NCBI GenBank assembly: GCA_011033025.1
Contig: WFMF01000311.1
Span: 146,536-210,535 of the forward strand
Reading direction: 5' to 3'
DNA length: 64,000 nucleotides
From: Beroe forskalii
Taxonomy: Eukaryota > Ctenophora > Nuda > Beroida > Beroidae
Shown here: piece by piece, positions 10,301 to 20,652 of the stretch
Layout: each line of letters begins with the position of its first letter
Numbering within the stretch: position 1 is the stretch's first letter
The notes under the pieces: generated by a model
What the model saw: only the letters and a program-made list of their open reading frames with translations
What the model was told of the DNA's origin: nothing
The model's database searches: none
Program-made: the position numbers and the translations under genes

Positions 10301-12408
10301 ATGTATCTACTTGTCAATATTCTCATAAGGAGCTTATATTGGAATTGTATAAGTTTATAGTTGATAGTTGTTTAGCTGACAAGAAGAAAGAACTGTTCTA
10401 CAAATCGAAATTGTCAAGCTATGATAATTCTCAGAAAAGTCTCTACAACTTTGTAAACACATTTCTAGATCAAACTCCTAGCATAACTCTTCCTGATAAA
10501 GACTCCCTTCAAACGGTTGTGAATGACTTTAACACTTTCTTCAGTGAAAAAATTGATAAAATACACCTCAATTTCCCCAAATTGAGCGACGAAAATAGTC
10601 CATCAACAAGTGATTTTCTTCCAGGAACAGTACTCAGTGACTTTGAACCTACTACTGTTGATGAAATTCTTGAAATCATTGAGGAAACTAAGATCAAGAC
10701 ATCAACAAATGACCCATTACCTGCATTTATCATTGAAGACAATCTGCATGATCTACTTCCAGTGATATGTAACATTGTTAATAGCTCCTTATCATGTGGC
10801 AGCATTGATGGTGAGAAAACAGCGCACCTGACACCACTAATCAAACATCCATCCCTGGATAGTTCATGCCCAAAGAACTATAGACCAATATCTAATCTAT
10901 CTTTCATTTCGAAACTCATTGAAAGGATTGTTCTCAGGAGATTAAACAAGCACTTGACAGCAAATAATCTTCATGAACCTCTTCAATCTGCTTACAAAAA
11001 GTTCCACAGCTGTGAAACTCTTTTGATTAGAATTGTCAATGATATCTTAATTGCCAGCGATGAGAATAAAGGCACCATTGTTATGTTATTGGATCTCAGT
11101 GCAGCTTTTGATACTGTGTACCATCCCAAATTGATAAAAGTACTGAAAGAAGAAATTGGAATAGATGGTACAGCTTTAAAATGGTTCAAGAGCTTTATCT
11201 GTGGTCGCTGTCAAAAGGTTAAAGTAGATGGTTATGAATCTGAAGAGATCATTATAAAGTTTGGAGTGCCTCAGGGTTCAGTGTTAGGCCCAGTTCTCTT
11301 CAACATCTATATAAGGTCTATATATCAAACTATCAAAGATGTATCGTTTTTGGTTCATGGGTTTGCTGACGACCACCAAGTATATAAGTCATTCTTGAGA
11401 GAGCAAGAACACAAAATCCTTGTGAAAGAACTGCCATTATGTTTCACTGCCATTGACAAATGGATGGCAAGCCACTATCTTCAGCTTAATCCTGGAAAGA
11501 CTGAGATAATTGTCTTTGGCAAGCCCAAACTTCTATCTGAACTGAAAATTCATGGGACATTCCTAACTCCTTCAACTTGTATTAGATTTGTTTCAACTGC
11601 AAAAAGTTTAGGATTTACTCTGGACTCTAAACTGAGTATGACTTCTCAGATAATGAAATTGAAGAAAAATTGTTTCAGAATGATGAGAAAAATTGCAGCA
11701 ATGAAACGATTCCTCACGAAGAATCAGTGTGAAACTCTTATTCATGCACTTGTTTTCTCCAGTCTTGATTACTGCAATTCTTTGTATTATGGGATCAGTT
11801 CAAGTAACATGAAGCAACTACAGATGATACAAAATCGTGCTTGTAGGATCCTCCTTGGACTCAAGAAAACTGAATCTGTCAATGACCATCTTCAAGAGTT
11901 GCATTGGCTAAGAGTTCAGGAGAGAATCGAATTCAAGGTTATTTTGTTAACATTCAAATGCTTGAATAGTCTTGCTCCATCCTATCTGTCTGATACATTG
12001 CAATACAACAACATCAGTGGAAGTCGCACTCCAACACTTAAACAGACTTCATTTAAATCAGCCGCTGGTAGTCAATCTTTCACTTCTAGTGCGCCTACTC
12101 TTTGGAACAAACTCCCATCTGAACTTAAAGAATGTACTGATATTGGGATTTTTAAGAACAAACTTAAGACCTTTTTATTCAAGAAAAGTTTTAATATCAC
12201 AACCAATTGAAAATTAATTAAATATACATTGGAGAACATTTTGATTATGATGCTTTGAATCAACATGCCTTATGCATGTTTTTTTGAAATTTTGATTTAA
12301 ATGTTTCTTTCCAGCTCTAATAGACAGCTGTGCATAAAGGGTTAGTTTTAACTTCTTTCGTTGCTGTCTTTAAGCCACCATAGTTTATTATTATTATTAT
12401 TATTATTT
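10262..12408 (+). mobile_element. 5'-truncated CR1/L2-type LINE nested in the Tx1 LINE
   Basis: An open frame is readable from about 10262 to 12210, followed by a roughly 190-bp 3' region and a (TTA)n tail ending near 12408. The tail abuts Tx1 sequence on the right, while the left end abuts the Tx1 C-terminal fragment, so this element inserted antisense into the Tx1 copy. A short-repeat tail rather than poly(A) fits CR1/L2-type elements. It lacks the endonuclease region. Confidence 0.8.
10339..12210 (+). CDS. Reverse transcriptase of CR1/L2-type LINE, open frame
   Basis: An uninterrupted frame of about 620 codons. Counting from the first in-frame TTG at 10339, the fingers motif YRPISNLS is at 181-188, the first catalytic aspartate in LDLSAAFDT at 251-259, PQGSVLGP at 311-318 and the catalytic FADD box at 342-345, followed by thumb and C-terminal regions ending near residue 623. 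The frame is already open upstream, so the stated start is only the first listed codon; the true N-terminus, including the endonuclease, is lost by 5' truncation. The lack of stops suggests a fairly recent insertion. It encodes the reverse transcriptase for target-primed integration. The sister copy at 42682-43818 belongs to the same broad group (shared VPQGSVLGPVLFNIYIRSIY). Confidence 0.85.
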   Translation: MELYKFIVDSCLADKKKELFYKSKLSSYDNSQKSLYNFVNTFLDQTPSITLPDKDSLQTVVNDFNTFFSEKIDKIHLNFPKLSDENSPSTSDFLPGTVLSDFEPTTVDEILEIIEETKIKTSTNDPLPAFIIEDNLHDLLPVICNIVNSSLSCGSIDGEKTAHLTPLIKHPSLDSSCPKNYRPISNLSFISKLIERIVLRRLNKHLTANNLHEPLQSAYKKFHSCETLLIRIVNDILIASDENKGTIVMLLDLSAAFDTVYHPKLIKVLKEEIGIDGTALKWFKSFICGRCQKVKVDGYESEEIIIKFGVPQGSVLGPVLFNIYIRSIYQTIKDVSFLVHGFADDHQVYKSFLREQEHKILVKELPLCFTAIDKWMASHYLQLNPGKTEIIVFGKPKLLSELKIHGTFLTPSTCIRFVSTAKSLGFTLDSKLSMTSQIMKLKKNCFRMMRKIAAMKRFLTKNQCETLIHALVFSSLDYCNSLYYGISSSNMKQLQMIQNRACRILLGLKKTESVNDHLQELHWLRVQERIEFKVILLTFKCLNSLAPSYLSDTLQYNNISGSRTPTLKQTSFKSAAGSQSFTSSAPTLWNKLPSELKECTDIGIFKNKLKTFLFKKSFNITTN

Positions 12409-12409
12409 A

Positions 12410-13637
12410 TGTCGGACTTATCAAGGGTTTTACACCAGTCTTTGAGTGGAGTGAGACAATCTGGATTGTGACTAATGGTGATAAGCTCCCTAAAATATTG
12501 TCCCTTTAAAGGGCCTTCACGCACCCTGTTTGTTATCATAGATAGATTCGTCTCCATGTTCAACACTCCTGGTGTATTATGTATCCTAAAGAACTCTTTA
12601 ATCGCCCACTTTATCATGGTGTACTCGCTCTCAGAGATGCTATCAGGTGGTACATTCCACTTAGCGCAGAGTTCACTGAGTGACAAGAGAGTAGGAGGGT
12701 TTTGGAGTTTTAAGAATTGTGAAAGATAGAGAACCCCGCTGCCGATAAGCGTATCATTCCATAGAGGCTTTTTCCACGCCCCAGTGATCACCTTACTACC
12801 CCAAACACAGTGATCAATCCCACTGCCAGATTTACCCGCAGTTTTATTTTTCAACCCGCAAACACAATTCAACATATCAATTAAAAATTTTCCTGTAGGC
12901 TTCGCTCTATAATTTTCAATAGAAATTAATGGATAGTTAGGGTAACGAAGCTGGTTGACTATGAGATCCTTCCATAGATGGCTAAAGGAGTTATCAAAAA
13001 TTTTACCAATTACGGATAATTTAAGACTAAGGATGAAGTCATCAATGTTGAACAGTCCTAGACCCCCCTGACGTGACTGAGTCACCACATCTCTCCTAAT
13101 TTTGTCCCTTTTACTACCCCATAGGAAGTTAAAGATAATGGTATTCAGCTTATTTATGATCGTTGGATGGGGTCTAGGTAATGGAACTATGACATAAACA
13201 ATTTGAGACAGAATAAGTGACTTGATAATTGTGACTTTCCCAAAGAGGGTTAGATCTCTCTTACTCCATATCTCAGCCCAGGACTTCGCCTTTTCGAGTT
13301 TACCGGTGTAGTTAAATTCTACAATTTCCTCCACAGAACTCTTGTTACTAAAGGTAATACCCAGAGCCGTGAAGGAGCTCTTAAGAAACTCATCTCCAAA
13401 CTTCGCCTTTAAATCCCTTAAAAGGTTTAAGTTATACTGCGACTTGCCCAATGGGACGCAACACGTCTTTCCTACATTGGGGTTACAACCCGAGTGGAGC
13501 CCGAAGCTCTTTAGTTCTCGAATAACTGCATCAACTGTATGGAAATTTGCTTGGAGAAATATATCAGTGTCGTCTGCGAACAGGCTTAAGAGAATATCCA
13601 CCCCATCAATCTTAATACCGTTGACAACTTGACATAA
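12410..13637 (-). pseudogene. Tx1-clade LINE ORF2, RT palm to thumb region
   Basis: The minus frame carries LSLFADDTDIFLQ (RT catalytic box) followed by the thumb and a long C-terminal region. It is in the same frame as the segment above 13638, from which it is separated only by a TGA at 13638-13640. At the low-coordinate end the frame runs into a polyasparagine stretch, which is simply the (TTA)n tail of the nested LINE read in antisense. Confidence 0.8.
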
Positions 13638-14715
13638 TCAGAGTTTATTAGAGACGACTTGGGCTACTAAAAGAAACAGGAGGGGTGAGAGGGGGCTTCC
13701 CTGATGAAGTCCTCTCAAAAGATAAATTGGACTACTTAGATGCCCATTGACATTAATTGCATAAGACATACACCCGTGGAACGCAACTTTTATTAGTTTA
13801 ATAAGATACTCACCAATTCCCATTGCCTCCAGTACTTTAAATAGAAAACCGTGCTCAATCGAGTCGAAGGCCTTTTCGAAGTCGACTTGAAGCAGCAGCC
13901 CTTCATCATTGGGATGTTGATTGAAGTGCTCTAGGACTAAGCTCATCAGGATGAGATTGTCTGATGCGCTTTTCCCAGCTTGGAACCCTGCTTGAGCTTT
14001 ATCAATGAGGTGTGGGATAGTTTTGATCAGCCTGTTCTTAATAACATGAGTAAAGATCTTATAATCTACGTTTAGTAGCGTAATAGGTCTCCAGTTCTTA
14101 ATAAAACATAGTTCAGGAGGAGATTTGGGTTTGGGTAAAAGAGTTAGAATACCAATACGTTGCGAGGGCGTCATTGTCCCCCTGGAAATCGACTCAGTAA
14201 ATGAGTTATAAACAATTTCTCTAATTTCGGGCCAAAATTCTTTATAAAATTCCGCTGAGAGTCCATCCCAGCCGGGGGATTTATTACATTTAAGTTTACT
14301 TGTAACGTGATCCAACTCGGTAATAGTAATATCTTCATTAATATCGTCTGAAATAGAAGGATCCAGAACTCTTAAGTTGCTACTATGAATGTAATCATTG
14401 ATCCCTGCAGTGATGGGGTTAGTGGAGGAGTAGAGCTTCTGGTAAAATGATACCACATGATTGGATATCTCCTGCTGATCGAACAGGACATCCCTGCCAG
14501 GAGTGATCAACTTGTTAATAGTTTTCTTCTTACCATGGAATTTCTCCAGCCCAAAGAAATACTTCGTTGATCTCTCACCCTCCTCCATCCACTGCACCCG
14601 GGATCTCGTGATAATTCCCTGAACATCCTGGTTAATGATAGAGTTGAGCTCAATCTCAAGGTCAAATAATTTCTTACGCAAGTTATCGTCTGTAATGAAA
14701 TCTGGAGTATCCTTA
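13638..14715 (-). pseudogene. Tx1-clade LINE ORF2, RT fingers/palm region
   Basis: Motifs in order: WMEEGERSTKYFF, NWRPITLLNVDYKIF, AGFQAGKSASDN, QVDFEKAFDS and LHQGSPLSPLLFLLVA, then an in-frame TGA at 13638. The frame differs from that of the endonuclease segment; the shift lies at about 14711-14730, where the duplicated-looking string CCTTAATACTTTAATACC occurs. Confidence 0.85.
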
Positions 14716-14719
14716 ATAC

Positions 14720-15724
14720 TTTAATACCACCGATCTCCTGTTCAATACAGACCCTCCTGGAACCACGATTTTTCTTCATATTGCTACCATATCTTATAGC
14801 ATAATCCTTCACCCTGAATTTAATGGTGTCCCAGAGACCAGAGTAAGAATCATAACTAGAGTTAGAGATGTCATTTATGAGATTTCTTACACCCTCCTTG
14901 AATACCTCATGCTGTAGTAAAGAGTTATTCAGCTTCCAGTACCCCCTACCATGGCGGATAGTAGACCCCTGGATATTCAGAGAGATGTAGCTATGGTCTG
15001 AACTGTAGCCATGGCTGATGTCAGAGGTACACACTGGGAAATTAATCAGATTAACGTCCACAAGGAAGAAGTCAAGACGTGTAGATGTCTTGTACTGCTT
15101 TAAATTGAAGTGTGTATACACACGATCATCACCTCTAGTCAATCTGAAAACATCGCTAAACCCATAATCATTTATCATATCATTAAGAAATTTCTGTGAC
15201 CTGTGACTGGCGTGACTGGATGCACCTCCCATCTTGTCAAGAGAATTATTTAACACGGCATTCCAGTCACCTGCCAGAATCACGTAGTCATTCCTTGAGC
15301 GACCAAGGGTTTCTAGGAACACATCTTTAAGGAATTCTACATCGTCATTGTTTGGGCTGTAAACATTCACTAGACAATAATTCATTGAGTCATATTCTAT
15401 TTCCAACAAGGTAGCTCTTCCTACGACAATATCAATTTTCTTATTAACTTTGACCTTAATTTTATTTTTTAACAGTACTATAACCCCGGTGGAGTTGGAA
15501 GCTCCATGGTTGAAAAGGACCTCACCTCCCCAGTCCCTCCTCCACGCCGACTCAGAACTAGGCGTGGAGTGGGTCTCCTGTAAGAAGATATCCTCCTCGG
15601 GCTTTGACTTAAGCCAAGTTAATACCGATCTTCTTTTAGATGGACATCCTAGCCCATTGCAGTTAAAAGAACCTATTTTCAAGCCCGGACACGCCCCTGT
15701 GTCTGTGTTACTCCCCCCGTCCAT
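14720..15724 (-). pseudogene. Tx1-clade LINE ORF2, AP endonuclease region
   Basis: Starts at ATG 15724. Endonuclease motifs in order: GSFNCNGLG, LQETHS, LVNVYSPN, LAGDWNAVL, TRLDFFLVD and the terminal SDHS. These match the apurinic/apyrimidinic endonuclease fold of L1/Tx1 elements, which nicks target DNA. The frame continues past the frameshift as a nonsense tail overlapping the RT frame down to 14507. The catalytic residues look intact, but the protein is uncoupled from its RT. Confidence 0.85.
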
Positions 15725-15730
15725 TGTACA

Positions 15731-16540
15731 GCTTATTGTTATATTCGTTGGCCGGATTTATAGTAGAGCAGAGATTCAATATGTCCACAAAACAAAAAAG
15801 GGAAACTAGGCACCCTACAAACCAAAAACAAAACCTAGAAAATGAAGGAGCTGAAAAAAGTGAGTAAGAGAGGAAAGCCAGTGTGAGAAAAAAAAGGACA
15901 TAAAATTGTAGATAGCCGAAAAATTATGCATATAATCCAGGGATAATATCTCAGTAGAAATAGTATAAAATTGTAGAAAATGGTACGTCAAGCTCTGCAC
16001 CATCTACGCACTAATTAATAATTGGTACACAATCATCATGTATACCTAACCATCTAAGGTAATGATGTAAGAGAGTAGTACAAGTACATTAAAAAACAAA
16101 CCAAGGAGATATCCTGTTTTTTTGTTTTCTCCTTTTTCTTCTTTTCTTTCTTCTTTTTAAACTTTTTCCCTTTTTCTTCTTTTTTTTCTTTTTTTTTTCT
16201 TTTTTTTTTCTTTTTTTTTCTTTTGTTCCTTTTTTGTTCCTTTTTTTTCCTTTTTTTTTCCTTTTTTCTTTTTTTAATCCTTTTTTAGGTGTTTTTTTTT
16301 CATTGATGCTCACGGGCTGGGGCCATGAGCTACTCTGTCTCACACCCCCTTGGCAGCTGAGGCTAAGTAAGACCTTAAGACAGTCTCTCACCGTAGCATG
16401 GCGTTTCTAAATGAGAGGAGATCCTCCAGTGTCGAACTGTCGACAAACTGAGAACTGTTAGCTACGCTCCCTTATAGTTATGCCGTATACACAGGCTATG
16501 CAGCGTGAGGTTATATAAATAATAATAAATTAAAGTTTTT
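15731..16540. repeat. LINE upstream sequence and pyrimidine (CTTTTT)n low-complexity tract
   Basis: 16118-16290 is almost pure C/T with a (CTTTTTT)n pattern; read on the minus strand it encodes a meaningless lysine-rich frame. On the minus strand it follows a short segment ending CATGGCCCCAGCCCG, a string also present in the Tx1 3' UTR at about 9587-9601, so it may be the A-rich tail of another retroposed fragment. No gene is seen. Confidence 0.5.
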
Positions 16541-16704
16541 CTTACACGCTTAGACATTGTCAAATAGATATCAGAGAGGGAAATATTCTAGCCATTTAAG
16601 CGTGACAACCTTCGAAAGCTAAAAACACAGATCACAAGAGTGTCACAGTTCCCACATATGTGCAAATTAACTCTGAAAAACTAAAACATAACAAAATCTA
16701 ACTT

Positions 16705-17850
16705 TTATGAGCAAATTCCATTGAATGCAATTTCAAAATAAAAAGTTTTCAGACACTTTTTAAATTCTGAAATCTCAGGGATGCTTCTAATTGAATAAGG
16801 TAAACTATTCCAAATTCTCGGGCCATTATATTTAAATGCAGCTTCAGTTCTAGAAAAATTAGGCTTAGGAGGAATTTTCAGAAGGAAAAAGTCATTGTCT
16901 AATCTAACACTGACTCTTTTTGTGTCCCGTACTGATATAAGATCACTCAAATATTTAGGAGCAAGATTGTTAACACATTTAAATACTAAAAGAGCTGTCT
17001 TAAATTTCACTCTATAAAGAACAGGCAGAAAATGAAGTTCTTTCAAGTAAGGGCTTATTGATGTCCATTTTCTTTTACCAGTTAGCTTGCATATGAACCT
17101 GACTGCGTTATTCTGAATCTTTTGAAGCTTTTGGAGATTTTTCTCAGTGATGATAGCATAAGAGGAATTACAATAGTCAATCATGGAAAGAATATGAGCA
17201 TGAACTAACTGAACCTTTAGGTCATGTGTAAGTCTTGCTCCTATACGCTTGATATTCCTTAAGTTCAGGTAACAAATTTGCGAAATATGGTTGATTTGAT
17301 CTTCCATACTCAGCCTGTGGTCAAAATAAAATCCAAGGTTCTTAGTAGCTAACACAGGGGAAACAGATACCTTTGAAGCAGATTCACTCAAATCAAGGGA
17401 TTCAATTGGACTAACATAATACCCAATATCTATGAATTCTGTCTTATCATCATTGAGCTTCAGAAAATTCCTAGTCATCCAGGCTTTGACCTCACCAAAA
17501 CATTGCTTAATACCAGTGAGGTCAGGTGAGGGACTGTTTACATCAAAAGAAAAATAAATCTGAGTGTCATCTGCATAGAGATGAACTGATAGACCATATT
17601 TAGAGATAATTTCTTCTAGGTCTTTTGTATACAAAATGAACAGTAAGGGTCCTAGAATGGATCCTTGTGGCACCCCTATTTCAAGAGGACATTCAGTTGA
17701 GAAGATTCCATTGATCATAACCTTAAACTTTCTATTTGACAAATATGATCTAATCCAATTATAAACGATTCCAGAAATACCATACTTGAGTTGCAGCTTA
17801 CCAAGGAGAAGTTTGTGATTGATCGTATCAAATGCTGCACTCAAATCTAG
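16705..17850 (-). pseudogene. LINE reverse transcriptase, palm to C-terminus
   Basis: Carries the first aspartate motif (LDLSAAFDTINH), GVPQGSILGPLLFILY and LYADDTQIYFS, then a thumb and C-terminal region ending LKTFYFEIAF. The preceding RT portion is in another frame; a one-base shift near 17845-17860 within the LLDLSAAFD codons separates them. It is otherwise free of stops. Confidence 0.85.
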
Positions 17851-18579
17851 AAGTAAAGGACAACATTTTCTTTTTTGTCCAACATAAGAAGAATATCATT
17901 CTGAATCTTGAGCACAGCAGTTTCACAGCTATGGAATCTTCTGTAAGCAGATTGGAAATTACTAAAGAGCATGTTATCCTCGATGTGTTTCACAAGCTGG
18001 TTGTGCACAACTTTTTCCAGAAGTTTTGAGATGTAAGGCAAGTTGCTGATGGGCCTATAGTTGTTCAAAACATCATGATCTAGATTGGCTTTTTTAAGAC
18101 TTGGTCTTACTACAGCTGTTTTGAAGGATTCAGGGAAATATCCAGTCTTGAGGGATTCATTCACAATGTAGTGTAGAACTCTGATCAGCTCTGGTAGGCA
18201 TTGCTTAAAGAGCCACACAGGGATGGCATCTAGTGTACAAAACTTTTCAGGAAGATTTTTGGCTAATTCAAGAACTTCTTCAGCTGAGACTTCCTGGAAT
18301 GCAGAAAAGCGAACTGATGCAGCACACGCTCCAGAGTCAGTGGTATTTTGAGCAGAGTTGAGTCCATCAATATTTTCTTCAATGTTTGAGTAGATTGACT
18401 TAACCTTGTTATCAAAGAAAGAACTAAAGTTTTCAGCAATTGTTATATCATCCTTTGCATTAGGCAATTTTCCAGTACCAACTTCACGATCAAGGAGCTG
18501 ATTTATGACCTTATATGTTCCTTTGGTATCACCCTTTACAACAGATAGTCTTTTGTCAAAATATGTATTCCTTCTCTGA
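17847..18579 (-). pseudogene. LINE reverse transcriptase, N-terminal part
   Basis: Contains GDTKGTYKVINQLL, a linker, PSLKKANLDHDVLNNYRPIS and HSCETAVLKIQND, typical of the region just before the RT palm in CR1/L2/Jockey-type elements. The open frame extends upstream to 18617, but those first 13 or so residues come from the signal-peptide exon of the host gene read out of frame, so they are not LINE sequence. Confidence 0.8.
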
Positions 18580-18630
18580 TCACAGTAAAAGTGATCGTTC
18601 CAACGGTAGTAGCACACACATAGTAAACAT
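18580..18630 (-). pseudogene. Truncated third copy of the two-domain secreted-protein gene (exon 1 start)
   Basis: From ATG at 18630 the sequence matches the first 50 or so bases of the genes starting at 30529 and 59606, including TTTACTATGTGTGTGC. One T is missing in the CTACTACTCG stretch, shifting the frame, and the match stops at the LINE junction near 18580. Nothing of the rest of the gene is seen beyond the LINE. Confidence 0.8.
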
Positions 18631-19461
18631 CTTGGTGCTCTTCAGTGTTCCTTAAACTTACGGGATGGGGTTAGTGATAGAAGGATTTATTAGATCACAT
18701 TGAATTGATAACATGAAGTACTGGCGAGTTATTTGTTATGGTTCAGCAGTAATACTATCTTCCTTACAAGACACATTTCAAAGGCATGAAATTTTGAGAT
18801 TTTTCGAAAAAATTCCCATATTTTTGTGCCTACAAAATCTCAATAGGTATGAAATCTTCATCATTTGTTAACAAGTAATTTTTCAAGTAATTTTCAAGTA
18901 ATTTTCAAATATAATTTGTAACAAATGCATTGTTATTCAAATCATACACACTCAGAAGTATGTTAATGGGTGTTGAGTAGGTGATGCGATGATAAGTTGA
19001 GCTTGATTCAGATGTTAATTGAGCCTAGGATATCAAGGTGATTAGTGGTTCATAGGAAGGCGTGAGCAGTGAGTGACAAAGATGAAGTGCCTGAGTCACT
19101 GTGCTGAAACAGAGAAAGGGGCGAAGCAAGGGGGAGAGCAATAGTGAGAAAGGGGGTTGGGGTGGGGTGGGTTGGGGTAAGGACTAGGGGATAGAACACC
19201 TGAAATCAAACAGAGGTCAACGTAGTGTGGCGGGAAGTGAGGCGGGATGGTGAAGAGGGTGCTGAGAAGCAAGGGGCGAAGAGCAAGCAGAATATTCGAA
19301 AAAATGTACTCAAATTTCGTAACCCCAAAATTTCGATCCCTATTAGTATTGCTCCATACAGTAAATTTATCTCGTAAGACACTCGGTTTTACTTAATATT
19401 CAGATAAGGAAACTAGCACTTGAATTCGGGCATCAAACTGTAGAATAACTGTAACATTAAA
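18631..19461 (-). repeat. Upstream region of the secreted-protein gene, third copy
   Basis: 18631-18872 and 19286-19461 match the upstream regions at 30100-30528 (plus) and 59607-60020 (minus). An unrelated block at about 18873-19285, partly G-rich (GGGGTTGGGGTGGGGTGG), interrupts it in this copy only. The shared homology stops at 19461. Confidence 0.8.
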
Positions 19462-19469
19462 CTCCGCGT

Positions 19470-19700
19470 ATTAGAAATTGGCGGACTGCTTGGTGACTCT
19501 TCGAGCTGCCGCGCACGTGACCAGCGCGTGACGTAACATGGGCCAATCAGAGGGCAGTAGGAGACGCTGGACGCGCGCGCAACTCAGCGCGTTCTCAGAG
19601 ACAGATAGTCCTCGAACGCAGGACAATTCATCCGCTGAAAGGTACTCACGAATTAGAGACAGGACGGCAGAGGACCTGAGGTATAGTGATTCCACCATAT
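19470..19700. promoter_or_regulatory. CpG-rich promoter-like segment
   Basis: Within 150 bp there are GCACGTGACC (E-box), GCGTGACGTAAC (CRE-like), CCAATCAG (CCAAT box) and a GCGCGCGC-rich stretch, followed by a possible splice donor AAAG/GTACTC near 19640. This is typical of an animal housekeeping-type promoter with a short first exon. No downstream coding exon could be tied to it, so the target gene is unknown. Confidence 0.35.
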
Positions 19701-20652
19701 CCCAAACTCTACTCCAACGTATATCAAGTATAAGTACTTTGGCTTTGCTTGTTGGAACACTCGACTTTACTGCCAAGCGGGACAAAATATGAGAGAGAAA
19801 TGAGCTTCAAGTTGATCAAGAAGCATATCTCATCTTTCAAGTAGTCTCCACGTGGGAGATAATGCAACTGTTTTCTGATGCGATGTTTTTCCAATCATAT
19901 ATCCTGTATAATAATATTTCCTTGTGTTTGAAGAATCATGACAGATCTGGATATTGTTAAAATCTTATGCTGTAAAAATTTGGAGCTGTTGTACCTTGTC
20001 TACCTTCAAATAGTCTGATCACCGTCTGATATCCAAAAAGCAAATTTGAAAGCTTGTTTATCATTAATTTATGCTCATTAAACTGAGTAATCACATTGAG
20101 GTACAAATAACGACGGAGAGACAAGGCTGCATAGATTGGCTGCCAGAGCCTGTTTCATAATAAGAAACACTATTATTGAACGTGTTGAAGTCCGACAAAT
20201 TGTCTTGATTATGCTTTACCTACATAGTAATTCGAAAAGCATGCTATAAGCATCAACACAACAATCTTAAATTTACACCATGTATCATTTCAGGTAACCC
20301 GACGATCGTCAGGTGGAACAAATACAGTGATCGGCTTACCAGGAATCGAAGTTCATGATCATGCCGCACCGCTGAGATTATTTGAAAATTTGAATTTATT
20401 CCTGAGCTCTGATTTTGTCAAAGCTTATAGCCCCGATAAAAATATTTCCTTGTGTTTCGATCCAAATGAGATTTACTAGAAGTGGCACAAAATCATAAAT
20501 TTGGTCGCTAAAACAGTAGCATTTTGGCTTGTTAACATCCCAAAAGCAATTTAAAAGATTTTGGGCACTCACAATGCGTTGATATAAGCCTGTTGTTCAG
20601 TTTAAAACAACATAATCATGATTTCAGGCGACTCGCATTCTACCGTCGGAAT
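19701..20652. other. Presumed intron of the TECPR1-like gene, no exon recognised
   Basis: AT-rich. Two similar strings, ATTTCAGGTAACCCGACGATCGTC (20288-20311) and ATTTCAGGCGACTCGCATTC (20621-20640), suggest a diverged repeat. No tectonin or PH-domain exon is visible on the minus strand here. Confidence 0.4.

Larger units (their letters stand above)
9348..15730 (-). mobile_element. Tx1/L1-clade LINE, damaged, with a nested LINE
   Basis: Read on the minus strand: ORF2 from 15724 with AP endonuclease, then reverse transcriptase (14681-12410), then a block of foreign sequence (12409-10262, a plus-strand LINE), then the ORF2 C-terminus with its Cys/His motif (about 10300-9972), a 3' UTR and a poly(A) tail seen as poly(T) at 9348-9372. 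The poly(A) tail, the RT style (RPITLLNVDYKI, FADDT) and the C-terminal CxxC...H...C motif fit the L1/Tx1 group. ORF1 is not seen upstream. ORF2 has a frameshift, an in-frame stop and roughly 100 residues missing around the nested insertion, so the element is dead. Confidence 0.8.
16545..18579 (-). mobile_element. 5'-truncated CR1/L2-type LINE inserted in a secreted-protein gene copy
   Basis: Minus-strand RT element with a 3' UTR carrying the stem CACGCTTA (16545-16552) / TAAGCGTG (16597-16604) and an AT-rich short-repeat tail near 16515-16540. Its truncated 5' end joins signal-peptide codons of a duplicated host gene at 18579/18580. The same family's 3' end occurs at 45985-46215. The element has one frameshift. 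Confidence 0.8.

Noticed and set aside
12348-12420. Polyasparagine tail on the LINE protein
   Set aside because: It is the (TTA)n tail of the nested LINE read in antisense.
16089-16391. Lysine-rich basic protein
   Set aside because: Pure pyrimidine low-complexity tract read in antisense.
19471-19785. Overlapping 100- and 84-codon ORFs
   Set aside because: Open on both strands in a CpG-rich promoter-like segment; no domain.
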